64,000 nt of DNA from positions 4,064 through 68,063 of the forward strand of contig BNUY01000002.1 in NCBI GenBank assembly GCA_025997715.1. The letters are read 5' to 3'. Shown here in pieces: positions 35,899 to 43,584 of this stretch; position 1 is the first letter of the stretch; the number at the start of each line of letters is the position of its first letter. Made by a program: the position numbers and the translations under genes. A model generated the notes under the pieces. The model did no database searches, was not told the origin of the DNA, and saw only the letters and a program-made list of their open reading frames with translations. Source of the DNA: Spirochaetia bacterium (lineage in GTDB: Bacteria; Spirochaetota; Spirochaetia; Treponematales; Breznakiellaceae).

Positions 35899-37338
35899 TT
35901 ATCGTTTTACAAGGTATAATTCATTTGAATATATACTCTTTGATTTTATGTCGTTATACGCACTGGCGATTTTTTCGAAAACACTTGTCAGATTTAATAC
36001 CTTGACCCGTTCGCTCTTTACACTTCCGCGTAGCTCCGCAATATTTTCCGCATTTAGTTCTTCAACCCACCGGGGCGTACTCTTTGCGTGGGGAACAACA
36101 CTATACTTTATAAGATACCATCCATTCTTAACATTTTTGTTTTGTACCTCAATCGTAAGGTACATGGGATAGTTGACATCAACCAAACCATCATCAATAT
36201 TTGAAAGCGGCGTAATTTTTGCACTAAAATCTTTCACCGCAGATGATTCGGCAGAGATAAAGGTAGAAGCATCCAACCTATTAAGCTTATTTTTTTTGTT
36301 ATCATAAAAAAGGGAAATTGGAACCTCATAATCAAAACTTGATACATTGATGTTCTGTAATGCGAAGCCTGCTGAGTAGCGCGAAAGAATATCTCCCCGC
36401 AATCTGAAAGCTTCAAATCCCTCAAGTTCGCCATCAATTTCTGTTCCGATAAGATTTATAGGGGAAAAAGCATTATCATTAATATGTTGTTTGCTATTTA
36501 CCAATTCAATATCGCCTACATTGGGTTTGGGGATTGTGCCGGGATTCACCATAAATACCACATTTTGACTATTCAATCTGCTCCTGCTTAACTCCCTGCT
36601 AAGTTGTGTGCAGTAGCGTTCAATAACAGCGCTGTCTCCCGCCATACAGATAAAAAAGGTAGACCTTCCATTATTCACCGCTATATTCTCGCCTTCATTT
36701 ACCCGGGATACGGAGTATATGTTCCCTGAAAAAGAAGACTCCACGGCGAAAAAAGCACCGGAAAGCCCACGGGAAAAGGCATCGCGGAAAAAGCGGGAAA
36801 ACGGGTTCTCAATATTTTGTTCATAAAGGTCTGTTACCACCACATACAGACTGCCCTGGGTTTCTTCATTGTCCACATTGTCGATGATATAGCTGGCGGC
36901 CGCCTGAAAAGGTTGATTATTATTGCGTTTAACCTGTATCTTATTACCGCCGGAGGATCCGCTAGTTCCATAAAACCCTGCGCGTAAAACATTTCTTTTT
37001 ACGGTTGCAATCGCCTCACTGCCTTTGAATTCATTAGTAAAATCCTCGTTATATTCAAAAAAATGGGGCTCAAAGTCAGGAAAAGCAACCTCGGCTGCCT
37101 GCCAGAGCGCGGGTAACGCCGAAACATACTCTGAGGCATCCCCTTTTGCCGTAAACCCCTGCATTGAGCCGGTTCTGTCAAAAAAATAATGGATCCGTGG
37201 GTTCAAAGGCTCAGACGGAACCTCTATTGGTACTGCAAGATGCTCCCTGGCTGTTTTATCAGGTACGGGTAAACATGCGGTATTACTGGCGGCAATCACC
37301 ACAAAAAGAAAAAGGAGGGGGCTTACTTTCTTTACCAT
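35899..37338 (-). CDS. vWA-like lipoprotein (first gene of the tubulin/actin operon)
   Basis: About 479 residues with a lipoprotein signal (lipid-anchored Cys near residue 22 in SNTACLP). A von Willebrand A-like core begins at IHYFFDRTGSMQGF (Asp about residue 54): a D-x-T-x-S variant of the D-x-S-x-S metal site. A later LYVVVTDLYEQN would supply the second Asp. The C-terminal part is beta-rich and unassigned. The ATG at 37338 has AAGGA upstream. It heads the operon, 227 bases or more from the divergent WYL regulator. Surface or periplasmic display of a vWA domain next to a tubulin-like protein suggests an envelope-spanning assembly. Confidence 0.8.
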   Translation of the reverse strand: MVKKVSPLLFLFVVIAASNTACLPVPDKTAREHLAVPIEVPSEPLNPRIHYFFDRTGSMQGFTAKGDASEYVSALPALWQAAEVAFPDFEPHFFEYNEDFTNEFKGSEAIATVKRNVLRAGFYGTSGSSGGNKIQVKRNNNQPFQAAASYIIDNVDNEETQGSLYVVVTDLYEQNIENPFSRFFRDAFSRGLSGAFFAVESSFSGNIYSVSRVNEGENIAVNNGRSTFFICMAGDSAVIERYCTQLSRELSRSRLNSQNVVFMVNPGTIPKPNVGDIELVNSKQHINDNAFSPINLIGTEIDGELEGFEAFRLRGDILSRYSAGFALQNINVSSFDYEVPISLFYDNKKNKLNRLDASTFISAESSAVKDFSAKITPLSNIDDGLVDVNYPMYLTIEVQNKNVKNGWYLIKYSVVPHAKSTPRWVEELNAENIAELRGSVKSERVKVLNLTSVFEKIASAYNDIKSKSIYSNELYLVKR

Positions 37339-37634
37339 GCTACTCACATCCTTATAAAAGTCGTCCGGAAAGCTGACTAAAATTATAACCTTCCCAAGCG
37401 CCATCAAATTATCCCTGGCTTACATTTATGGAAGATTTTGAAAAATCGTTCGGGTTTTAGGGTTATTTTCCATCAAAATTCAGGAAAACAAGCTCGAACC
37501 TTCCAACCGATGTCCCCATAAATCTACAATGAACTTTGTATCATCATCTATTTAAAATGTCAAGTGGTAAATGAAATATTCTTCTCATTGAGGGATACCA
37601 CGGACTCAAGTAGATTGAAATTGGGGAATCGACT

Positions 37635-38498
37635 ATGGGGCCGTTTAAACCATCAACTCACCGAAAATGGTTTATAGACAAGAAAATTCGGGAAAATGTC
37701 TATCCAACAGCAGTATCGCTTGCGGTGGATTACCAAAAAGAGTACGGGAAATCCATTGATCCCCGGTCTATTGCAGCGGATATTGCCGCCTTGAGGCAGG
37801 AATTTCATGCCCCTATAGGTTATGACTACCAGCATCGGGGGTATTTTTACACCGATCCAGCATTTCATCCGGCGATTTTGCCGGATGATCCGGGGGGTTT
37901 ACTATCAGACATGGCGCCGGAAGCACGGCCTAAGACACAATTTATCCCGGATTGGCATAAAAACCTGCTATCTACCCTCTTAAATAAGGCCTTGCCGGTC
38001 TCAAAAGGGGCTGATACTTCAGCCGGGAAGGTGAGTTTGCTACTGAACGCCCCTTACGAACCGGAAACAGTCAGGGACGGTCCTCTGCGAGCCCTTCTGG
38101 AAGCGCTGGATAGTCATATGGAAGTAAAACTCCGCTATATCTACGCCGGGGTTGAACCGGTTGCGCTGATTTTCCAGCCGATACACTTCATTTATACCCC
38201 CGAAGCCCCCCTCCTTTTTGGGGCTTTGCGGAATGATCAGGGGGTCCGCTATGGGATTTTGCACACAGAACGCATTGAAGAGCTGGTCCGCCTCGATAGC
38301 CCGTTAAGCCCGCCGGATTATGTTTATGCCCAAACCGCTGGGAAGCAGGATATTGAGGTTCTGATTTCTCAAAAGCGGTCGGATCTGCTCCTGGTTTTCA
38401 CCCTGAAACCGGGGACCAGCCGTAAAAAGACCCTCGCCGAATATGCCCTTTTAGCAAAAACTGAGATATACCCTATTCCGCAATCAATTTATCAGTAA
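37635..38498 (+). CDS. WYL-domain-like transcriptional regulator, divergent from the tubulin/actin operon
   Basis: A 287-residue regulator. The N-terminal winged-helix region (IDPRSIAADIAALRQEF followed by IGYDYQHRGYFYTDPAF) is the usual HTH-plus-wing of WYL proteins. A central region (about 145-225) has the WYL-like pattern LLEALDSHMEVKLRYIY, then FQPIHFIYTPEAPLLFG, and a C-terminal extension follows. WYL regulators frequently control phage-defence and stress loci by sensing nucleic-acid or nucleotide ligands (BrxR and CapW are examples). The divergent placement suggests it controls the operon at 25242-37338; the 296-bp gap shows no clear operator. The ATG has GGGGA upstream. Confidence 0.75.
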   Translation: MGPFKPSTHRKWFIDKKIRENVYPTAVSLAVDYQKEYGKSIDPRSIAADIAALRQEFHAPIGYDYQHRGYFYTDPAFHPAILPDDPGGLLSDMAPEARPKTQFIPDWHKNLLSTLLNKALPVSKGADTSAGKVSLLLNAPYEPETVRDGPLRALLEALDSHMEVKLRYIYAGVEPVALIFQPIHFIYTPEAPLLFGALRNDQGVRYGILHTERIEELVRLDSPLSPPDYVYAQTAGKQDIEVLISQKRSDLLLVFTLKPGTSRKKTLAEYALLAKTEIYPIPQSIYQ

Positions 38499-38549
38499 TT
38501 CCCCATCGTTTTAGTTGACATCAATAAGTTCCTGGGAATAATATGTCTT

Positions 38550-39482
38550 ATGCAATTCGATAAGCGACACCAATTTATCCTACTTGCGGTCATAGGTACT
38601 TCTTTGCTCATATACGGATGTACTGATAGCAAAAAAACCTCCGTTGTATCCTCACCGAAAAAACCCGCTCCAGCATCATCTTTATTCAGTGAGATTTCCA
38701 CCGGTTTTTTAGCAAAACAAAATTATGCTTGGCTCACCTCAAAAGTGTTCATCCCTCAATACATCCTTGATGAAGCAACTCAATACCGTTCGGATTTTTT
38801 GAAAAAGAATTCAGAATCGGCTTCAAATTTAGTATTTGTGTTTTTCTATAATAATGACGGTGATGCTTGTCTTGAAGCAACGGTAACACCAAAAGGAGCT
38901 TATACGTGGGAAAAGGGAACGTGGATCTGTCAATGGTGGAGCGGCGGCGGCGGTGAAATCGGGGTTGGAGAAATTAAATATTTACAAACCAAGAAAAATT
39001 TAGATGAAGCAGAAATTAGAATTGAAGAACGGCGCAGGGATACTGCATTTGTTGAAATTGAAAGAATCGTTCTGCAATTAGCCACCGAGTATGATTATGA
39101 TTATATGGGTGCGTATGGGCGGACAGTAAAATACCGTACCCCTATGGTGAAAAAAGCATTTTGTGAGGGTTATTCTGACGCCGTTTTAGAAGCATTTCGG
39201 GGGCATCGATTGGTTGATCATGTCGAAAAATACGAGGGTGGAAACCATGCATGGAATGTAGTCGTTCTAAAAGATGGAAGAAAAATTTATACCGATGTAA
39301 CTTGGTACGATGGTAATGCCATAGATGATGAAGGATATGTTGTTCATATTCCCGTACGCAATCCGGTAGATTTAACATTTGACTTGGCAGAGTTTAACAG
39401 TTTGAATGGCGCTATTGATAGGTCAACAGGGAAAACGGTAAAAGTTCATTTTGATTTTGATCAGGTTAGTAGGGTGTATTAG
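38550..39482 (+). CDS. Transglutaminase-like lipoprotein
   Basis: A 310-residue lipoprotein (signal ending LLIYGCTDS). The C-terminal half has the transglutaminase/cysteine-protease triad: Cys in KKAFCEGYSDAVLEAF, His in GGNHAWNVVV and Asp in KIYTDVTWYD. Proteins with this fold act as peptidases or amidases on proteins or cell wall. The N-terminal half is unassigned and includes a WWSGGGGEIGVGE loop. It follows the WYL regulator on the same strand by 51 bases but its place in that system is uncertain. No strong ribosome binding site; GGGA lies 12 bases before the ATG. Confidence 0.78.
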   Translation: MQFDKRHQFILLAVIGTSLLIYGCTDSKKTSVVSSPKKPAPASSLFSEISTGFLAKQNYAWLTSKVFIPQYILDEATQYRSDFLKKNSESASNLVFVFFYNNDGDACLEATVTPKGAYTWEKGTWICQWWSGGGGEIGVGEIKYLQTKKNLDEAEIRIEERRRDTAFVEIERIVLQLATEYDYDYMGAYGRTVKYRTPMVKKAFCEGYSDAVLEAFRGHRLVDHVEKYEGGNHAWNVVVLKDGRKIYTDVTWYDGNAIDDEGYVVHIPVRNPVDLTFDLAEFNSLNGAIDRSTGKTVKVHFDFDQVSRVY

Positions 39483-39487
39483 ATGGT

Positions 39488-40081
39488 TTAGCTGGTTATA
39501 GCCAAGGCTTCCTTCTGCTTTTCAATATAGCTACCCACGGCGGTTTTCATGTTTGCCATACGCTGCTGTAGAACGGCCTTTTCTATCATGTTGATCCCAG
39601 GGGTGCGGAGTGAGTTACTAAGCCGTGTCCGGTGTGCATCGCAAGCCTGGTGAAAAATGTCCCTGGGGAACCCCTGGGTACGGTTTTTTGTTGTTGAGTA
39701 GGTGGTTTCAGCGGCTTGGTAGAGCGCCGTAACTCCAATGGTTTTGAGACAACGCAGGGAATCTTCAAAGTCCTGGATTGCCTGGGTGAGGCTGTTCCGG
39801 GTAATAACGTCATTGTCATGGCAGAAATGAAGTTCCTGCTCCAAAAAGGCTTGTTCGGAAAGTATTAAGAGCTCGCAGTCCGCTGATGTTTGGGCTTCCT
39901 GAAAACTGGTTAGGGCTAAGGAAATGCCATCTTCATACGAGAGCCTTCCCTGATGTTCTTTTCCATCGGTAGCGAGCATTTTTCGGCCAATATCTATGGA
40001 ATTGACGCTGATAAAGATGTCATTTACTAAGCCAATTTTCCCCAAATTCAGCCTCCGCTTCTGATAGGTTAAAACCGCCAT
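39488..40081 (-). CDS. Hypothetical helical protein
   Basis: A 197-residue soluble, mostly helical protein with motifs FQEAQTSADCELLILSEQAF and LHFCHDNDVITRNSLTQAI. No family recognised. The 62-base overlap with the preceding small gene is long. The ATG at 40081 has no ribosome binding site, while an in-frame TTG at 40045 has GGAGG seven bases upstream and may be the true start. It is likely a coupled partner of the 77-residue protein encoded before it. The gene ends five bases from the convergent transglutaminase-like gene. Confidence 0.6.
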   Translation of the reverse strand: MAVLTYQKRRLNLGKIGLVNDIFISVNSIDIGRKMLATDGKEHQGRLSYEDGISLALTSFQEAQTSADCELLILSEQAFLEQELHFCHDNDVITRNSLTQAIQDFEDSLRCLKTIGVTALYQAAETTYSTTKNRTQGFPRDIFHQACDAHRTRLSNSLRTPGINMIEKAVLQQRMANMKTAVGSYIEKQKEALAITS

Positions 40082-40253
40082 TGATAAGGAAGTCCGGGCC
40101 GAGACGATTTTTGGCGAATTCTGCCAGATAGGGCGCCAAGGGCATCTCCTGCCTCAGTATCCGCTTAAATTCTTCCATATTACCGGCGACTTTATATTCA
40201 TGCGCTTTTTCAACTATAGCGCCTTTCTCATCTAAGGTCATGGTTTGGGGCAT
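40020..40253 (-). CDS. Small hypothetical protein, pair partner of the following gene
   Basis: A 77-residue acidic, helical protein (EKGAIVEKAHEYKVAGNMEE, then ILRQEMPLAPYLAEFAKN). AAGGAG six bases before the ATG is a good start. The two-gene overlapping arrangement resembles a toxin-antitoxin or other mobile small-protein pair, but neither sequence matches a family I know. Confidence 0.65.
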   Translation of the reverse strand: MPQTMTLDEKGAIVEKAHEYKVAGNMEEFKRILRQEMPLAPYLAEFAKNRLGPDFLINGGFNLSEAEAEFGENWLSK

Positions 40254-40408
40254 GGCATTCTCCTTATGTTGAGTATACCGCTGATAAATAAAATGTTCAA
40301 GATACCGAAAAGTTGCGCTATATACGAAGTGTTATGGAAACCTGTTTTGATTGATTTCTGCTTCCCAAAATCCGATGAAGGTGATATGGTATAGATAGGA
40401 GAAAATCA

Positions 40409-40624
40409 TGGGGACTAAAGGAGACACTTGAAAAGATTGCAAAAGGCTTAAAAATCGAAGCTCTTGACCTTTTTAAGCCGGAATTACCCCAAGAGCACCC
40501 TGCTTTTGATACTTTACATCAATACAATGATGATGCAAAATTGATAATCGACAAAACAAATAATGAGTTAAAACGGGCTTTGGACATAATGCTCGAAAGA
40601 TACAGTGCGAATAATAATTCCTAA
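40409..40624 (+). pseudogene. Truncated XRE-family regulator (C-terminal remnant)
   Basis: The frame 40409-40624 reads WGLKETLEKIAKGLKIEALD then LFKPELPQEHP and a helical tail to TAA at 40622. LEKIAKGLKIEALDLF is the end of an HTH_3 (XRE) domain. The N-terminal helix-turn-helix is missing. A ribosome binding site and ATG (AGGAGAAAATCATG ending at 40410) lie just before but in another frame, so a deletion seems to have joined the old start to the C-terminal part. The surrounding 40254-40740 holds nothing else recognisable. Confidence 0.55.
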
Positions 40625-40740
40625 CCCAGCAACAATATTCTTCTTGCACATAAAGGTATTATGACTATATTAGTAAGAAACGCGCCTGCCGTTTGACCTT
40701 GAACCCCGGATAGGATATATTGTAGGTAAGAGGGAAAGGC

Positions 40741-40983
40741 ATGTTAACTACTGATTTTGATTATTATACGGCACATCAGGCCGAGATTGTAGAAAAACAC
40801 CTCGGCGAATATGTCGTTATCAAGGATGCAAGGGTATTGGGCTATTACAAAGAAGAGATGGCGGCGTTTTCCTCAATGAAAGAGGAAATTCCGGGAACCT
40901 TTATGGTAAAGAAATGCAAACCGAAGGGTGAAGATATTGAGACCTATTACAACCATGCGGTCGTTTATCAATGCTTGATTTAG
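40741..40983 (+). CDS. Small hypothetical protein, partner of retropepsin-like gene
   Basis: An 80-residue soluble protein (HLGEYVVIKDARVLGYYKEE, then GTFMVKKCKPKGEDIETYY). The HLGEYVVI-x-D pattern resembles small DUF5678-type proteins seen next to retropepsin-like genes (from memory, unverified). AGAGGGA lies before the ATG. It ends five bases before the aspartyl-protease-like gene, so the two are probably translated together. Confidence 0.65.
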   Translation: MLTTDFDYYTAHQAEIVEKHLGEYVVIKDARVLGYYKEEMAAFSSMKEEIPGTFMVKKCKPKGEDIETYYNHAVVYQCLI

Positions 40984-40987
40984 CCTA

Positions 40988-41449
40988 ATGGGAACCCAGG
41001 CATTTACCATCAAAGCGAATGGCCTCATATCCAGAATCCGTACTCCGGTATCTATACGGCAATCCTTGGAGTTTTGCCGAACCTTCAATCTGAGAAGTGA
41101 GCAGGTCGATGTTGCTGCCCTTTGGGATACCGGCGCTTCCCTGTCTTCTATAAGCCAAGGTTTAGCCGCCAAACTGGGCCTGAGCAAGGTTGACCGGGAA
41201 ACAGTCGCCGGATTCGGTGGGTACCAGATTGCCAATATCGACATCGTGGATATTGTGCTGCCGAATCAGGTTGCTATTCCCAATGTCCGTGTTGCCGAGT
41301 TTATTGATAATGGGAAGTTTGACGTGATTGTTGGAATGGACATCATTACCCTCGGGGATTTTTCCATAACAAACCACGACGGACTGTCTGTGGTCTCCTT
41401 CCGAATGCCCCCAGGAGACCGGCATACCGATTATGTAGCCGAGGAATAG
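40988..41449 (+). CDS. Retropepsin-like aspartic protease
   Basis: A 153-residue single-domain protein with the active-site motif ALWDTGASLSSIS (D-T-G-A) and the later hydrophobic-hydrophobic-Gly stretch FDVIVGMDIITLGDFSITN that completes the retropepsin flap and psi-loop pattern. Such proteins act as homodimers, each giving one catalytic Asp. No signal or membrane segment, so it is cytoplasmic. Bacterial copies are often small stand-alone genes of unknown substrate paired with a short upstream gene, as here. Confidence 0.8.
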   Translation: MGTQAFTIKANGLISRIRTPVSIRQSLEFCRTFNLRSEQVDVAALWDTGASLSSISQGLAAKLGLSKVDRETVAGFGGYQIANIDIVDIVLPNQVAIPNVRVAEFIDNGKFDVIVGMDIITLGDFSITNHDGLSVVSFRMPPGDRHTDYVAEE

Positions 41450-41531
41450 AGCCTGGATATGTGGCATGGTGGGGGCCAGGATGGTATGATGTTTGACAAA
41501 GTTTTTAGGTGATTATCGCCAGAGTCTTCTT

Positions 41532-42575
41532 TTATTTCGCTGCGCCCTGCGCTATTTCTTTCCATGATTTAAATACCTGACGCACATTGTCCAATTGAGC
41601 GGCAGCGCCGAATTCACATTGGGCGATAGCGCCTCCGTTTTCCCAAATCGCGGAATGTACTTTGCGTATCGCCGCATCTATTTCCGCGGTAGTTCCAAAA
41701 GGAAGCAGACGCTGCCTGTCAACTTCTCCCCAGAACGTTATCTTGCCTTTGAATTGAGCGATGTTCTCGATGCCTATGCAAAATATTTGCAGGTTCACCG
41801 CGTCGTACCCTAATTCTATCAGATGCGGAATAATTTCAAGGGTGAAGCCGTCCGAATGAAAGAACATTTTTTTGCCGTATTTATGCGCGATGTTTACATA
41901 GTCTTTGTATAGAGGTTTAAAGAGTTTTATCCATAATGTGGGATTTATCAACAAGCTCCGTTGCGATCCCCAGTCATCCATGGCAAAAAAACCGTCAACG
42001 TTTGTTTTTTTGCACCACAGTTCAGCTAGTTCGCAATAAAATTCATGTACGCGATTAAGCATCTTTAACATGCCCGGATTTTCCCAGCCAAGGTCACAAT
42101 AAAAAGTTTCGGAGCCGCGCAAGAATTGCATCCGCTCAAAGGGTCTGGCTAAATCGCTGGATAGTACAAATTGATCCGTGCCTGCGCAAAATTCATTGAC
42201 CTTATTTGTATCTATGGTTAGCAGCTCGCAGGGAATGTGTACACGCGACAGGTCTTCCCAGTCCTCATCCTCCGCTTTCACTATCGGAGCTTTTACTTCG
42301 CCATGGAGACCCCGCTGTACATTCTTCCATATTACGCCCCATTCATCGCGCGACTCACCTTCCTCGTATACGCTGCCGACGGAGATGGGCTTCTTTGCAT
42401 AGACCTTATGCGAATCGGGCACCTGTACGATGTCCGCCGGATAGTCACGAAAAATTTCATCAACCTGTTTGCCGTATTTATGATACGCCCACGGCAATGT
42501 CCATAGGTCCCGGGGTACGATGCCCTCTGTGTTTTTGAATTCCAGGGTCCTCTTAACTAATTCTCTTGAGGTCAT
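41532..42575 (-). CDS. Uroporphyrinogen-decarboxylase-family protein (MtaA/CmuA-like methyltransferase type)
   Basis: A 347-residue URO-D-fold protein (TIM barrel). Family segments visible include SSDLARPFERMQFLRG, the FFAMDDWGSQRSLLINP region, KKMFFHSDGFTLEIIPHLIE and GKITFWGEVDRQRLLPFGT. The family also includes corrinoid-dependent methyltransferases. Synteny with a ribose-type sugar ABC transporter is a recurring arrangement in fermentative anaerobes, where these proteins are thought to handle methoxylated or unusual sugar-linked substrates (inference). GGAG lies before the ATG; it is the last gene of the operon. Confidence 0.8.
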   Translation of the reverse strand: MTSRELVKRTLEFKNTEGIVPRDLWTLPWAYHKYGKQVDEIFRDYPADIVQVPDSHKVYAKKPISVGSVYEEGESRDEWGVIWKNVQRGLHGEVKAPIVKAEDEDWEDLSRVHIPCELLTIDTNKVNEFCAGTDQFVLSSDLARPFERMQFLRGSETFYCDLGWENPGMLKMLNRVHEFYCELAELWCKKTNVDGFFAMDDWGSQRSLLINPTLWIKLFKPLYKDYVNIAHKYGKKMFFHSDGFTLEIIPHLIELGYDAVNLQIFCIGIENIAQFKGKITFWGEVDRQRLLPFGTTAEIDAAIRKVHSAIWENGGAIAQCEFGAAAQLDNVRQVFKSWKEIAQGAAK

Positions 42576-42588
42576 ACCATCTCCTTTG

Positions 42589-43581
42589 TCAGCCCTTTCT
42601 TTGGGTCTGCACCGTATTAATCAAAACCGCCGTCAATATCAAAAGACCCCGCACCACATACTGGGCGTACTCGTTCACGTTGAGCAGGGTCATGCCGTTA
42701 ATAATCACGCCGAGGAAGATAAGGCCCACGAAGGTGCGGGACACCCGCCCGATGCCGCCGTTAAGGCTTGCACCGCCGATAATTACCGACGAGATGGCCG
42801 TCATCTCCCAGCCTTTGCCGAAGGTAGAGGAGCCGCTCATCACTTGGCTGGATACCATAACGCCCGCTATTGCCGCGCAGATCTGCACGTTGATCATCAC
42901 GAACATTTTGACCTTGGCCACATTGATGCCGGACAGGCGCGCCGCATCGGCATTGCCGCCGACGGCATACACCGAGCGTCCGAAACGGGTGTAGTTCAGG
43001 ATGACAAAGTTTACGAGAAACACAAGGATGAGGATGAGCGCCGGTATGGGGATGATACCGCCGATGCGTCCCGCGCCGATTACGTTGTACCACTTCGGCA
43101 GGGTTACCACCGGGAAACCCCGGGAGATGATGGCGGCAATGCCGTACAGCACATTCATCATCGCCAGGGTAATGATGAAGGACGGCATCTTAAACCGGGT
43201 GAGCAGCCAGCCGTTAAACGCCCCAAACAGCGCGCAGACGATGATGGACAGCAGTATCCCTGCCACGACGGCGGTCTCCATCGGCAGGATACCCGCCTTT
43301 GCCAGGGAGCCTGAGGTGAGCGCCGTAATCACGCCCGCAAGCGCAACGGTGGAACCGATGGAAAGGTCAATCTCCCCTGAAATGATTACCAGGGTCATCC
43401 CAAAGGCAATACAGCCCTGAAACGACATATTACGCAGAATATTGAACAGATTGCCCAGGGTAAAAAAGCCGTAGGTCGTTACCGACATGATAAGTATCAA
43501 CAGTATCAGTATTATTTCAAGCATGCGCTTGTTTATTGCCTGCCGGGAAATCAGTTTCCCAAAACCGTTTTTGTCACCCAT
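42589..43581 (-). CDS. Sugar ABC transporter permease, RbsC type
   Basis: A 330-residue inner-membrane permease with the RbsC/XylH motif IAFGMTLVIISGEIDLSIGS and the C-terminal GGASLNGGIGRVSRTFVGLI. About eight to ten hydrophobic segments. It is the only permease of this transporter, so it should homodimerise. The gene starts three bases after the ATPase gene's stop; ribosome binding site weak (GGGGG). Confidence 0.9.
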   Translation of the reverse strand: MGDKNGFGKLISRQAINKRMLEIILILLILIMSVTTYGFFTLGNLFNILRNMSFQGCIAFGMTLVIISGEIDLSIGSTVALAGVITALTSGSLAKAGILPMETAVVAGILLSIIVCALFGAFNGWLLTRFKMPSFIITLAMMNVLYGIAAIISRGFPVVTLPKWYNVIGAGRIGGIIPIPALILILVFLVNFVILNYTRFGRSVYAVGGNADAARLSGINVAKVKMFVMINVQICAAIAGVMVSSQVMSGSSTFGKGWEMTAISSVIIGGASLNGGIGRVSRTFVGLIFLGVIINGMTLLNVNEYAQYVVRGLLILTAVLINTVQTQRKG

Positions 43582-43584
43582 TTT

